A stretch of DNA of 64,000 bases from Simonsiella sp051414845 (GCA_051414845.1 CP183313.1:2108001-2172000), one strand, 5' to 3'; positions 44,270 to 53,289 are shown, numbered from the stretch's first letter. The notes: generated by a model from the letters alone, not told the origin. A program made the numbers and translations.

Positions 44270-46474
44270 CTAAAACTGCAAGGTAAATCCTGCATAAACA
44301 GTTCTGCCGCGTCCTGTGCCTTTGTTTGCCCAATCGCTTTGTGGACCGACATTGCCTGTGCCGAGTGTGCCGCCGCTGCTGAGTGGGTAGTTGTACACGG
44401 TGTTGGTTAAGTTTTCGATATTGAAAAATAAATTGGCGTGTTTACTGACGTTGTAACGCGCGTATAAATCGTAGATATTTTGTCCGCCTTTCACTTTCGA
44501 CACAGTTGGCAAATTGCTGTCGCTGTCCACGCCTGCGGGGACGGTGTCATCACCCATGCGTGTGAGTCGTGCGCCGATGGTGAGTTTGTTGTCGAGCCAG
44601 CGTGTGCCTAAATCTACGACTAACTGATAACTCGGCTGCGTGCGCGTGGTGCTGGTGGTGTCGGCGAGCCAGTCAATCGGTAATTGCGTTTTGCTGTGGC
44701 TGTATGCCACATTCACATAAGCACGTCCGAAATCGTAGCCGCCTTCAATTTCCCAACCGCGAATTTTGGTTTTTTCAGGCAGGTTCAAATTAATGCCGAC
44801 GGCGGGTACGTCCATATTGCCATTGAGATAATCGTCTAAACTGCATTTGCTGTGGTCATCGCAGACATAAAATTGGTCTTGGTAAATGTAGTTGCGAATG
44901 CGGTTGTTGAAATAATTGACTTTCAAACGCGCGGTGTCGTTGGCGGTCAGCAATCCTTGTTTAAAAATGTTGAAACCAATATCGTGATTACGCGCGGTTT
45001 CGCTTTTTAAAAAGGGGTTTACTGAATAAGGGTTGTTTTGCATGTTGTTCACATACATAAACTCTTGCACCATCGGCGCACGGCTGGTGTGGGCGTAGGT
45101 GCTGTACAGTTGCAGCCAATCGGTTGCTTGATATGCCAAGCCAAAATACGGATTGAAATGATTTTGCTTGTGCTTGAAATTCACATCGCCGCCAGCAGGA
45201 AACACAATTGCGCCATTGTCTTGCGTGGCGGGCAAATAGCCGCCGTAGCGGTATTGTTCATAACGCGCACCGCCTGTTAGCGTCCATTTGCCTATTTGAT
45301 ATTCGGCTTCGGCAAACAGATTGGCGGTGTTTTGATGTCCTTTGGCGAGTGTGTCGTTGCGTTCGGTTTGGTCGAACGCGCTTTCGTCCACGCCATAGCG
45401 CGTGCGTTGTACATTTACACCATAATTCAAGCTTAAATCACTGTTTTCAAATTCAAATAGTGAACGGTTACTGAGATTAAATTGCCATGTCGGATTGGTG
45501 GTGTGGCGATTTTGGTAGCCGTTGTCATGATTTTCTTTGGCGAAATATTGACGCGAATGGGTGTAGGCAACATCGGCGCGTAAATCAATTTTGTCGGACA
45601 AGGGTTTGTAGCGATATTGCAATAAACTGCTATCGGTGGCGACATCAATCGGTGTGTGGTTGTTAATGGTGCGACTGCGATTGCCAATGTAATTAAGCTT
45701 GAAACTGTGATAGCGATTGGGCGCGTATTCCAGTTTCGCCATGAAATTTCGCGCATGTACACCACTTTCCATCGGTGTGTCCATATCCAAGCCATCGCCT
45801 GCAATCACCTCACCCGCGCCATTTTTGTAGCCACCTTTGACTTTGCCACCAAACGCTGCCAATGCACCAAACGAGCCGCCATTGCTTAGTGCGCGTTGAT
45901 GCGCGAGTGCCACTATGCCATTGTTGCCATAGCCATTATTTCCACGACGCAAGGTAAAACGTCCGCCAAATTGTTTGTCTTCTTGCACCAAATCGCTGGG
46001 CGCAAGCGTACGAAAATTCACGCTACCACCTAACGCGTTACCACCATCCGCACCACGCGCCATACCACGCTCAATTTCCGCGCCTGCCAAAAAATCTTCA
46101 TTGATATAAACCGTATTGCCATTCCAGCCGTGCGCAGGATTGGTTTGATAAAACGTCTGACTTACGCCGTCAATCGTTGTATTCACGCGCCCTGCGCCTT
46201 CCAAGCCGCGCATATTAATTGCAATACCGCCTTGCCCAATATCGTGCTGCGTAAACAGCGACGGACTGCTGCGAATCACTTCATTCAAATCGCGCCCCAG
46301 CTCATCATGTTTAATGTAAGACGCAGCAGAAGGCGTTTGGAAAGGCACATTGTTGCGCTCGGCAGTTACTTTAATTTCAGGCAGCTCTTGCACGGAAACA
46401 CCGTTTTCAGGCAGCGTATCGGCAAAAGCATGGGCGCATAAACAAGCGATGGTGGTTAAAGCAAAGCGTTTCAT
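44270..46474 (-). CDS. hmuR: TonB-dependent heme/hemoglobin receptor
   Basis: The start MKRFALTTIACLCAHAFADT at 46474 gives a signal peptide and has GAAG ahead. The mature protein has the plug domain (LPEIKVTAERNNVPFQTPSA is the TonB-box region; GQGGIAINMRGLEGAGRVNT, GMARGADGGNALGGSVNFRT) and then a 22-strand barrel with the heme-receptor motifs TSRAPMVQEFMY (FRAP-like) and VNPFLKSETARNHDIGFN (NPxL-like), ending in the outer-membrane signature YAGFTLQF. About 734 residues, normal for heme/hemoglobin receptors. It is the first gene of the locus, downstream of a Fur-box-like site. Confidence 0.94.
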   Translation of the reverse strand: MKRFALTTIACLCAHAFADTLPENGVSVQELPEIKVTAERNNVPFQTPSAASYIKHDELGRDLNEVIRSSPSLFTQHDIGQGGIAINMRGLEGAGRVNTTIDGVSQTFYQTNPAHGWNGNTVYINEDFLAGAEIERGMARGADGGNALGGSVNFRTLAPSDLVQEDKQFGGRFTLRRGNNGYGNNGIVALAHQRALSNGGSFGALAAFGGKVKGGYKNGAGEVIAGDGLDMDTPMESGVHARNFMAKLEYAPNRYHSFKLNYIGNRSRTINNHTPIDVATDSSLLQYRYKPLSDKIDLRADVAYTHSRQYFAKENHDNGYQNRHTTNPTWQFNLSNRSLFEFENSDLSLNYGVNVQRTRYGVDESAFDQTERNDTLAKGHQNTANLFAEAEYQIGKWTLTGGARYEQYRYGGYLPATQDNGAIVFPAGGDVNFKHKQNHFNPYFGLAYQATDWLQLYSTYAHTSRAPMVQEFMYVNNMQNNPYSVNPFLKSETARNHDIGFNIFKQGLLTANDTARLKVNYFNNRIRNYIYQDQFYVCDDHSKCSLDDYLNGNMDVPAVGINLNLPEKTKIRGWEIEGGYDFGRAYVNVAYSHSKTQLPIDWLADTTSTTRTQPSYQLVVDLGTRWLDNKLTIGARLTRMGDDTVPAGVDSDSNLPTVSKVKGGQNIYDLYARYNVSKHANLFFNIENLTNTVYNYPLSSGGTLGTGNVGPQSDWANKGTGRGRTVYAGFTLQF

Positions 46475-46525
46475 TTTTCTTCTATTTCTCGTGTGTGTTT
46501 GAAATTTGGTATCTTGAAATCTATC

Positions 46526-46544
46526 ATAAAAAATAATCATTATC
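46526..46544 (-). promoter_or_regulatory. Fur-box-like site ahead of the heme receptor
   Basis: The 19 bases ATAAAAAATAATCATTATC match the Fur consensus GATAATGATAATCATTATC at 14 positions, with the half TAATCATTATC perfect. It lies about 50 bases ahead of the receptor ATG, in a very AT-rich stretch. Iron-dependent repression of the heme locus is the expected result. Confidence 0.7.
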
Positions 46545-46720
46545 AATTAATAATAAAATATCGAGATAAGTAAAAGAAGTAAAATATTGATTTAATAAAC
46601 ATTAGAATTTTTACTTGTTTACATCAATGAAAATCCAAAATAAATTGATTATTTCAGGCAGCCTGAAAACGGGTAACATCCTTTGCTATAATCACGTTTT
46701 TTATTCACGAGCAACGAATT

Positions 46721-46951
46721 ATGTCGCGTAAGCCCACCGCCCCTAAAACCTTTGAAGAAGCCGTCGCACGGCTAGAAACCATTACTCAAGCCATGCAAAA
46801 CAACGCCTTGCCGCTGGAAGAGGCACTAGCCGCTTATGAAGAAGGCACGCAATTAGTGCGTTTTTGCCAAGAAAAATTGGCGCAAGTGGAACAAAAACTT
46901 GCCGTATTGGACAACGGCGAATTAAAGGAGTGGCAACTCGATGACGAATGA
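46721..46951 (+). CDS. xseB: Exonuclease VII small subunit
   Basis: The 76-residue protein MSRKPTAPKTFEEAVARLET, then ITQAMQNNALPLEEALAAYE and EGTQLVRFCQEKLAQVEQKL is a full XseB. It binds the XseA large subunit, which is not in this window, to degrade single-stranded DNA. It overlaps ispA by 11 bases, the common xseB-ispA coupling. Confidence 0.97.
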   Translation: MSRKPTAPKTFEEAVARLETITQAMQNNALPLEEALAAYEEGTQLVRFCQEKLAQVEQKLAVLDNGELKEWQLDDE

Positions 46952-47831
46952 TTTGAAAACTTGGCAAAACCGCGCCGCTGCGCAAACCGAGCTGATTTTG
47001 CAACGCATGCTGCCTGAAAACCACATTGCGCCACAAGGCTTGCACGAAGCCATGCGATACAGCGCGCTAGACGGTGGTAAACGCTTGCGCCCCTTGTTGG
47101 TTTTGGCGGCAGCGGAATTGGGCAACAGCGTTCAGGCAGCCTGCGAAGCGGCGATGGCGGCGCTGGAATGTATCCATGTTTATTCGCTGGTACACGACGA
47201 TATGCCCGCGATGGACAACGACAGCCTGCGCCGCGGTAAACCCACTTGCCATGTACAATTTGGCGAAGCGGCAGCATTATTGGTGGGCGACGCGCTGCAA
47301 ACTTTGGCGTTTGACCTATTGTCCACGCCCACCGATTTAGCCAGTGCGCGCCAATTAAAAATGGTCAACGTGTTGGCACGCGCTTCAGGCAGCCTTGGCA
47401 TGGCAGGCGGGCAAGCGATTGATTTGGCGAACGTCGGCAAAGACATGACGCAAGCCGAATTGGAATACATGCACAGCCTGAAAACAGGCGCATTGATACG
47501 CGCCGCTGTTCAATTAGGCGCATTAAGTTGCCCTGATTTAGACGATAAGGCTTTGGTGCAACTGGATATTTACGCCAGCAAACTAGGTTTGGCGTTTCAA
47601 GTGATTGACGACGTTTTAGACTGCGAAGCCGATACCGCGACATTGGGCAAAACCGCAGGCAAAGACGAAGAAGCCAATAAGCCGACTTATGTGAAATTGC
47701 TTGGTTTAGCTGCTGCACGAGAATACGCGCAAGAACTGGTGGCACAAGCGATTGCCGCGCTAGAACCGTTTGGCGATAAGGCGGAACGATTGCGCGCCTT
47801 AGCGGCGTTTGTGACGGCGCGCAAGCATTGA
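46941..47831 (+). CDS. ispA: Farnesyl diphosphate synthase
   Basis: IspA condenses isopentenyl and dimethylallyl diphosphates to C15 farnesyl diphosphate. The 296 residues show the first Asp-rich motif YSLVHDDMPAMDNDSLRRGK near 81-100 (DDx4D type) and the second LAFQVIDDVLDCEADTATLG near 213-232 (DDxxD), both in prenyltransferase context. Start overlaps xseB. The usual next gene dxs does not follow here. Confidence 0.96.
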   Translation: MTNDLKTWQNRAAAQTELILQRMLPENHIAPQGLHEAMRYSALDGGKRLRPLLVLAAAELGNSVQAACEAAMAALECIHVYSLVHDDMPAMDNDSLRRGKPTCHVQFGEAAALLVGDALQTLAFDLLSTPTDLASARQLKMVNVLARASGSLGMAGGQAIDLANVGKDMTQAELEYMHSLKTGALIRAAVQLGALSCPDLDDKALVQLDIYASKLGLAFQVIDDVLDCEADTATLGKTAGKDEEANKPTYVKLLGLAAAREYAQELVAQAIAALEPFGDKAERLRALAAFVTARKH

Positions 47832-47858
47832 GATGAGTATGAGAAGGCTGCCTGAAAA

Positions 47859-47934
47859 TATAGTCATTTCAAATACAAATAGTACATAAGAGCGTTGGCA
47901 ACGCCGTTATGCTTTTTTAATTTTGCGACCATAT
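47859..47934. repeat. Correia-like element, internally deleted (76 bp)
   Basis: The unit starts TATAGTCATTTCAAATACAA and ends ATTTTGCGACCATAT. Its interior GTACATAAGAGCGTTGGCAACGCC matches part of the interior of the 108 bp element. The middle third is missing. It lies between ispA and mnmE. Confidence 0.55.
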
Positions 47935-48080
47935 CATGTTTCTATTGGCATTGTATGGTGTTCAGGATTGATGATAAGGGATTTTGATGCCGTGCTTGCC
48001 AGCAAATAGCCCTATCCTACCCATTTTCAGGCAGCCTGAAATGCTATAATCCGCCCATTCCTATTTTCAGGCAGCCTTTT

Positions 48081-49481
48081 ATGTTATCCACAAACAACAC
48101 AAAATCTCCCACTATCGCCGCCATTGCCACTGCGAACGGACGCGGTGGCGTGGGCGTTATTCGCATATCAGGCAAAGATTTATTGCCACTCGCCGCCCAA
48201 ATCACAGGTGGCAAAACGCCCAAACCGCGCACCGCACTCTACACCGACTTTCTCGCCGCTGACGGCAGCGCGATTGACAACGGCTTGCTGCTCTATTTCG
48301 CCGCGCCTGCCAGTTTCACAGGCGAAGATGTGATTGAATTACAAGGACATGGCGGACAAATCGTCCTGCAAATGCTGCTGCAACGCTGCCTAGAACTCGG
48401 CGCGCGCATCGCCGAAGCAGGCGAATTTACCAAACGCGCCTTTCTCAACAACAAACTGGATTTGGCGCAAGCCGAAAGCGTCGCCGATTTGATTGACGCG
48501 TCCAGCCAATCCGCCGCGCGAATGGCGTTGCGCTCGCTCAAAGGCGCGTTTTCCACACAAATTCATACACTTGTAGATGAACTCATCACGCTGCGAATGC
48601 TCGTGGAAGCCACTTTGGATTTCCCCGAAGAAGAAATTGACTTTTTGGAAGCGGCGGACGCGAAAGGCAAGCTGAAATCTCTGCAAAATCAACTGGCGAA
48701 CATACTCGCCAACGCGCAACAAGGCGCGATTTTGCGCGAAGGCATGAATGTTGTGTTGGTTGGTGCGCCGAATGTGGGAAAATCCAGTCTGCTCAATGCG
48801 TTAGCGGGCGACGACGTGGCGATTGTAACCGACATCGCAGGCACAACGCGCGACACCGTGCGCGAACAAATCACGCTAGACGGCGTGCCAATCCACATTA
48901 CCGACACCGCAGGTTTGCGCCAAACCGATGATATTGTGGAAAAAATCGGCATTGAACGCAGCGAAAAAGCGGTGCAAAACGCCGATGTCGCGCTGGTGTT
49001 GATTGACCCAGCCGAAGGATTAAATGAAACAACCAAAGAAATCTTGCTCAGGCTGCCTGAAAATCTGAAACGCATTGAAATTCAAAATAAAATTGACGTG
49101 CGCAACGAAACGGCGGAACGTGTGGATAATCTTTCAGGCAGCACCCATTCTGGTGCAAACCTGCAATCTGGCGCGGATACGCTCATCAAATTGTCCGCCA
49201 AAACAGGCGCGGGACTGGATTTACTCAAAGCCGCGCTGCTGCAACAAATCGGCTGGCAAGGCGAAAGCGAAGGCTTGTTTTTGGCGCGAACACGGCACAT
49301 TCACGCGCTGCAAGCGGCGCAAGCGGAATTGGACAACGCGGCGGCGTGTGGCAATCATCAGCTGGAATTGTTGGCGGAACATTTGCGTTTGGCGCAGGTG
49401 TCGTGCAGCGAAATCACGGGCGAATTTACGGCTGATGATTTGCTGGGCGTGATTTTTTCGCGTTTTTGTATTGGGAAATAA
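48081..49481 (+). CDS. mnmE: tRNA modification GTPase MnmE
   Basis: MnmE with MnmG adds the cmnm5 group to U34 of certain tRNAs. The 466-residue protein has the N-terminal folate-binding domain (TIAAIATANGRGGVGVIRIS at residues 10-29), an alpha domain, and a Ras-like G domain inserted at about 215-385: G1 GAPNVGKSSLLNALAGDDVA, G2 TDIAGTTRDTVREQI, G3 TDTAGLRQTDD and G4 QNKID. The C-terminus FSRFCIGK carries the catalytic Cys. An internal uptake sequence encodes LRLPENLKR near residue 324 without breaking the frame. Confidence 0.97.
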   Translation: MLSTNNTKSPTIAAIATANGRGGVGVIRISGKDLLPLAAQITGGKTPKPRTALYTDFLAADGSAIDNGLLLYFAAPASFTGEDVIELQGHGGQIVLQMLLQRCLELGARIAEAGEFTKRAFLNNKLDLAQAESVADLIDASSQSAARMALRSLKGAFSTQIHTLVDELITLRMLVEATLDFPEEEIDFLEAADAKGKLKSLQNQLANILANAQQGAILREGMNVVLVGAPNVGKSSLLNALAGDDVAIVTDIAGTTRDTVREQITLDGVPIHITDTAGLRQTDDIVEKIGIERSEKAVQNADVALVLIDPAEGLNETTKEILLRLPENLKRIEIQNKIDVRNETAERVDNLSGSTHSGANLQSGADTLIKLSAKTGAGLDLLKAALLQQIGWQGESEGLFLARTRHIHALQAAQAELDNAAACGNHQLELLAEHLRLAQVSCSEITGEFTADDLLGVIFSRFCIGK

Positions 49482-49588
49482 TTTCAGGCTGCCTGAAAAA
49501 TGGTTTTGGGCAACTTGGGTTACAGTCCAATAAAATGTTGATACTTATGACGCACTTGGGTTAAAACCTAACTTACCCAGTTTCCCAT

Positions 49589-49622
49589 AAAAAAAAAGGC
49601 AGATAAACATCTGCCTTTTTTA
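49589..49622. terminator. Bidirectional terminator between mnmE and the ybjQ-like gene
   Basis: AAAAAGGCAGAT, a short loop and ATCTGCCTTTTT form a perfect stem flanked by A and T runs. Confidence 0.88.
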
Positions 49623-49633
49623 TTCATACAACA

Positions 49634-49990
49634 TCAACCTGCAATCTTAATCGCCGTGCCGCACACGACCACCATCATCATGCCGTTGGTTTCGCCTAAG
49701 ACTTCGTAGTCAAAATCAATGCCGATGACACCGTTTGCGCCCATTTCTTTGGCGGTTTGTTTCATTTCTTCTACGGCGGCATCGCGTGCGCCTGCTAAGG
49801 CGCGTTCATAGCCACCTGCGCGTCCGCCGACCACGTCGCGCACACTGGAAAACATGTCGCGGAAAATGTTCGCACCAATGATGGCTTCACCGTGCACAAT
49901 GCCTAAATAGGCCTCAATTTGCACATCGGGCGGTGTGATGGTGGCGAGAAAAAATGTATCGGGTTTGTTGTTGGATGAAAACCAGCTCAT
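49634..49990 (-). CDS. YbjQ/UPF0145 family protein
   Basis: The 118 residues fit the YbjQ (heavy-metal-binding domain) family: EAYLGIVHGEAIIGANIFRD near 26-45, GGYERALAGARDAAVEEMKQ near 58-77 and the core EMGANGVIGIDFDYEVLGET near 81-100, ending MMVVVCGTAIKI. The protein is a small oligomer in known members and its role is unsettled. It is separated from pyrH by an AT-rich gap with uptake sequences. Confidence 0.9.
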   Translation of the reverse strand: MSWFSSNNKPDTFFLATITPPDVQIEAYLGIVHGEAIIGANIFRDMFSSVRDVVGGRAGGYERALAGARDAAVEEMKQTAKEMGANGVIGIDFDYEVLGETNGMMMVVVCGTAIKIAG

Positions 49991-50158
49991 GATTGTCTCC
50001 TGTAGTTGAAATGGCTTTCAGGCTGCCTGAAAGTGGACAAAGTATACAATTTTATTCTTTAAAATGCGTAATTATTTTCTTGTTAAACGCATTCAGGCTG
50101 CCTGAAAACGCGTATAATGCGCGCCGTTTGCATTTTCTCCACGATAAGGGTAATCATC

Positions 50159-50875
50159 ATGAGCACTACACAATATAAACGCATTTTATTGAAACTCTCG
50201 GGCGAATCTTTGATGGGCGATGACCCGTTTGGCATCAATCGCGACACGATTATGGCGATTGTGCAGCAAGTGAAAGAAGTGGTGGATTTGGGCGTGGAAG
50301 TGGGTATTGTCGTGGGTGGTGGTAATATTTTCCGTGGCGTATCGGTGCAAGCGGGCAGCATGGATAGAGCGACGGCGGATTATATGGGTATGCTGGCAAC
50401 AGTGATGAACGCGTTGGCTTTGAAAGATGCGTTTGAAAGCCTTGGCACCAAAGCGCGCGTGCAATCGGCTTTGAGTATGCAACAAATCGCGGAAACTTAT
50501 GCACGCCCGAAAGCGATTCAGTATTTGGAAGAAGGCAAAGTGGTGATTTTCGCGGCAGGCACGGGCAATCCGTTTTTTACCACCGATACTGCCGCAGCTT
50601 TACGCGGCGCGGAAATGGGCTGCGAAGTGATGATGAAAGCGACCAATGTGGACGGCATTTACACCGCTGACCCGAAAAAAGACCCGAGCGCAACGCGTTA
50701 TCAAAAGGTTACGTTTGATGAAGCGATTCAGAAAAAATTGAAAGTGATGGATACCACGGCGTTTACGCTGTGCCAAGAGCGCAATTTGAATATTGTGGTA
50801 TTCGGCATACAAAAAGAAGGCGCGTTGAAACGTGTGGTGTTGGGCGAAGATGAAGGCACGTTGGTGCATAATTGA
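50159..50875 (+). CDS. pyrH: Uridylate kinase
   Basis: PyrH phosphorylates UMP to UDP, controlled by GTP and UTP. The start MSTTQYKRILLKLSGESLMG at 50159 is preferred for family fit and its context ACGATAAGGGTAATCATC. The 238 residues carry GVEVGIVVGGGNIFRGVSVQ near 44-63, YMGMLATVMNALALKDAFES near 78-97, AAGTGNPFFTTDTAAALRGA near 131-150 and the C-terminal GALKRVVLGEDEGT. In many bacteria pyrH is followed by frr; here frr does not follow. Confidence 0.96.
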   Translation: MSTTQYKRILLKLSGESLMGDDPFGINRDTIMAIVQQVKEVVDLGVEVGIVVGGGNIFRGVSVQAGSMDRATADYMGMLATVMNALALKDAFESLGTKARVQSALSMQQIAETYARPKAIQYLEEGKVVIFAAGTGNPFFTTDTAAALRGAEMGCEVMMKATNVDGIYTADPKKDPSATRYQKVTFDEAIQKKLKVMDTTAFTLCQERNLNIVVFGIQKEGALKRVVLGEDEGTLVHN

Positions 50876-50885
50876 TTGAGTTTGG

Positions 50886-50922
50886 AAAAAGCCATTTTGT
50901 GGGAAACAGAATGGCTTTTTTG
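50886..50922 (+). terminator. Terminator after pyrH
   Basis: AAAAAGCCATTTTGT and ACAGAATGGCTTTTTT form a stem starting 11 bases past the stop and ending in a T run. Confidence 0.85.
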
Positions 50923-50940
50923 GTTTCAGGCTGCCTGAAA

Positions 50941-51315
50941 TTATTTGATGATACTATCCAAAAACAAAATCAAATGTCTTTTTTGTTCTTTATTCAATAG
51001 CTGCCAAACATAATCCAATCGTTGTTTTAACTCATCTTGTACCAATGGAACAGGATATTGTTCAGGCGAAAAATTCAAATTTTCGGCGCAACTATCGGCA
51101 AAAAACCAACTAATTGGCGTGTTTAAAATCACGGCAATGCGCACTAAATGCGACACATTGATTTTGGTTGTACCGCGTTCATAACGTGAAAATTGTTGTT
51201 GTGACACACCAATTTGTTCGGCTAAATGTTCAGCCGTTAAATTCATTTCTTTGCGTCGCTGCTGAATGCGTTTGCCAATCGCGCTGTCTACATTATCGGC
51301 AATAAATTTCGCCAT
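50941..51315 (-). CDS. XRE-family transcriptional regulator
   Basis: The 124 residues begin with an XRE helix-turn-helix: AIGKRIQQRRKEMNLTAEHL and then AEQIGVSQQQFSRYERGTTK with the Q-x3-R-Y-E-R-G recognition helix. The C-terminal half (about 75-124) has LKQRLDYVWQLLNKEQKRHL, as in small phage-like repressors. It is divergently transcribed from the lipoprotein gene at 51504, with inverted repeats between them that look like its operator. Confidence 0.85.
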   Translation of the reverse strand: MAKFIADNVDSAIGKRIQQRRKEMNLTAEHLAEQIGVSQQQFSRYERGTTKINVSHLVRIAVILNTPISWFFADSCAENLNFSPEQYPVPLVQDELKQRLDYVWQLLNKEQKRHLILFLDSIIK

Positions 51316-51320
51316 TATTT

Positions 51321-51354
51321 AAATGTCTTTCGTTTTACTCAATGAATGACATTT
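51321..51354. promoter_or_regulatory. Inverted repeat, probable operator of the XRE regulator
   Basis: AAATGTC (51321-51327) and GACATTT (51348-51354) face each other 20 bases apart, just upstream of the XRE start. ACTCAATGA (51337-51345) inside it recurs inverted as TCATTGAGT at 51415-51423, beyond the promoter of the lipoprotein gene. Confidence 0.5.
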
Positions 51355-51370
51355 TTTCTGTAATTTACTA

Positions 51371-51399
51371 TTGATTTGATTGTTATCAAGTTGTATATT
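51371..51399 (+). promoter_or_regulatory. Promoter of the lipoprotein gene at 51504
   Basis: TTGATT (51371-51376), 17 bases, TATATT (51394-51399). The ACTC...GAGT palindrome at about 51409-51423 lies just after it, placed for repression. Confidence 0.6.
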
Positions 51400-51503
51400 C
51401 TCATAAATACTCTTTCATTGAGTATTTTTATTTTTCTTCTATTTTCAGGCTGTCTGAAAACGCTAGAAAACGGTTCAACAACTTTAATTGATGGAGCAAT
51501 ACA

Positions 51504-52034
51504 ATGAAACAATGGATTTTACCGACCTTACTATTTACATTGGCAGCTTGCGGTAAAGGTGGTGCAGAAAAATATGTAGGTTATTGGCAGCAGCAAGATG
51601 ATAAGCGCATGATTGTTTCGGAGATTAAGCAGGAAAACGGTAATTATTTTGCGGTTGCGAATATTGTGGCAAAAGGTAAAGCGGCTGAAAAACAAAGGGT
51701 TTTATCAGAAAAAGATGGCGAATTAGTGGCGAACAATGGCATGGCGGATATTCCGCTTAAGTTGTCGGATGATGGGCAGTCTTTATTTATTGGTAAAGAA
51801 ACATTCAAGAAAATCGATGTTGCCACCAAAGATAAAATCATGGCGCATGAAACCAGTTGCCAGCAATTAACCGATGAATTTTATGCTGCTGAAAAAGGCT
51901 TACCATCAGCAATGAGCAATGAATATAAGCCAGCTAAAGAAGCATTGGAGCAAAAATATTTCCCACAATTTGACGCGTTAGAGAAAGAAATGGTTTGCAA
52001 CATGAAACCAGCTCGTTACAAATATCGTGATTGA
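51504..52034 (+). CDS. Putative lipoprotein
   Basis: The 176-residue product has a lipoprotein signal: MKQWILPTLLFTLAACGKGG with lipobox LAAC and mature Cys at residue 16. The mature part has two more Cys, in MAHETSCQQLTDEFYAAEKG and near the end in EKEMVCNMKPARYKY, and is mostly charged. Family not recognised. A ribosome-binding site GGAGC lies 8 bases ahead. It is divergent from an XRE regulator. Confidence 0.7.
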   Translation: MKQWILPTLLFTLAACGKGGAEKYVGYWQQQDDKRMIVSEIKQENGNYFAVANIVAKGKAAEKQRVLSEKDGELVANNGMADIPLKLSDDGQSLFIGKETFKKIDVATKDKIMAHETSCQQLTDEFYAAEKGLPSAMSNEYKPAKEALEQKYFPQFDALEKEMVCNMKPARYKYRD

Positions 52035-52043
52035 GTGAAGAAT

Positions 52044-52078
52044 AAAGGCTGCCTGAAAACATTTTCAGGCAGCCTTTT
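52044..52078. terminator. Terminator between the lipoprotein gene and adh
   Basis: AAAGGCTGCCTGAAAA and TTTTCAGGCAGCCTTT form an inverted uptake-sequence hairpin close to both stop codons (the gap between them is 56 bases). Confidence 0.8.
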
Positions 52079-52090
52079 ATTCACGCGAAA

Positions 52091-53149
52091 TTATTTCTTC
52101 AAACTCTTCATATCAATCACAAAACGGTATTTCACGTCTGATTTTTCCATTCGATGATACGCTTCGTTAATCGCTTGCATATCAATCATTTCCACATCTG
52201 GCACGATATTGTGTTTGCCACAGAAATCCAGCATTTCTTGCGTTTCCGCAATGCCGCCAATTACCGAACCCGCAATGCTGCGGCGACCCAAAATCATCGG
52301 TACGGTGTTAATTGTGTCTTCTACTTCACCAATCAAACCGACCAAAACCAACGTGCCATTCAATGCCAAAGTCGGCATATACGGTTTTAAATCATGCGTG
52401 TATGGCACGGTGTCAATAATCAAATCAAACGAATTAGCTGCCGCCGCCATTTGCGCCGCGTCGGTGGAAAAAATCACTTTGCTCGCGCCCAAGTTGTACG
52501 CGTCTTGCTCTTTGCCTGCGCTGCGCGTGAACAGCGTCACTTCCGCGCCCATTGCTTTGGCTAATTTAATCGCCATATGCCCCAAGCCGCCCAAACCGAT
52601 GACGGCAACACGGCTGCCTGCTTTTACATTCCAATGGCGCAACGGCGAATATGTGGTAATACCCGCGCACAATAAGGGCGCAACAGCTTTGGTGTCCAAG
52701 TTTTCAGGCACTTTCACGACAAATTTGTCGCGCACCACAATGCCTGTGCTGTAACCGCCGTGTGTGGGCGTACCGTCGCGGCGGTCGTGGCTGGCGTAGG
52801 TGCCTGTGTGTCCGTTTTCGCAATATTGTTCTAAGCCGTGTTCGCATGGCGCGCATTGTTGGCAGCTATCCACCATGCAGCCTACGCCAACCAAATCGCC
52901 GACTTTTACATTGTTCACATCGCTGCCGACGGCGGTTACGCGCCCGACAATTTCGTGTCCGACCACGATGGGATAGTAACTCGTCCAACCCCAGTCGTTG
53001 CGCGCGGTGTGCAAATCGGAATGGCACACGCCGCAATATTCAATATCAATTTGTACATCATCGTGGCGCAAATCGCGGCGTTCAAATTCAAAGGGTTTTA
53101 GGGGTTCGGTTGGGCTGTAGGCGGCGTAGGATTTGACTGCTAATGTCAT
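52091..53149 (-). CDS. Zinc-dependent alcohol dehydrogenase (YahK/CAD-like)
   Basis: The start MTLAVKSYAAYSPTEPLKPF at 53149 is chosen for family fit; GGAA precedes it. The 352-residue medium-chain dehydrogenase shows the catalytic-zinc Cys in EYCGVCHSDLHTARNDW near 37-53, GHEIVGRVTAVGSDV near 66-80 and four structural-zinc Cys in CMVDSCQQCAPCEHGLEQYC near 92-111. The NADP-binding GLGGLGHMAIKLAKAMGAEV lies near 178-197 and IIDTVPYTHDLKPYMPTLAL follows. Members reduce aldehydes broadly (YahK, cinnamyl-alcohol type). The substrate here is unknown. Confidence 0.9.
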   Translation of the reverse strand: MTLAVKSYAAYSPTEPLKPFEFERRDLRHDDVQIDIEYCGVCHSDLHTARNDWGWTSYYPIVVGHEIVGRVTAVGSDVNNVKVGDLVGVGCMVDSCQQCAPCEHGLEQYCENGHTGTYASHDRRDGTPTHGGYSTGIVVRDKFVVKVPENLDTKAVAPLLCAGITTYSPLRHWNVKAGSRVAVIGLGGLGHMAIKLAKAMGAEVTLFTRSAGKEQDAYNLGASKVIFSTDAAQMAAAANSFDLIIDTVPYTHDLKPYMPTLALNGTLVLVGLIGEVEDTINTVPMILGRRSIAGSVIGGIAETQEMLDFCGKHNIVPDVEMIDMQAINEAYHRMEKSDVKYRFVIDMKSLKK

Positions 53150-53289
53150 GATGTTTTCCTTGTGGGTTGGAGAATGCGGCAAATTGTACGCGTGTAGTAG
53201 CTTGTTATCAAAGTTAATTTTGGGAATACTGTATTCGTGTTGGTGGAATAATTTAGGCAGTCTGAAAAGGTTTTCAGGCTGCCTGAAAC

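Noticed and set aside
48081..48092. TTATCCACA at the start of mnmE as a DnaA box
   Set aside because: A single site inside the first codons of a conserved gene, in the opposite direction to the others, is probably chance.
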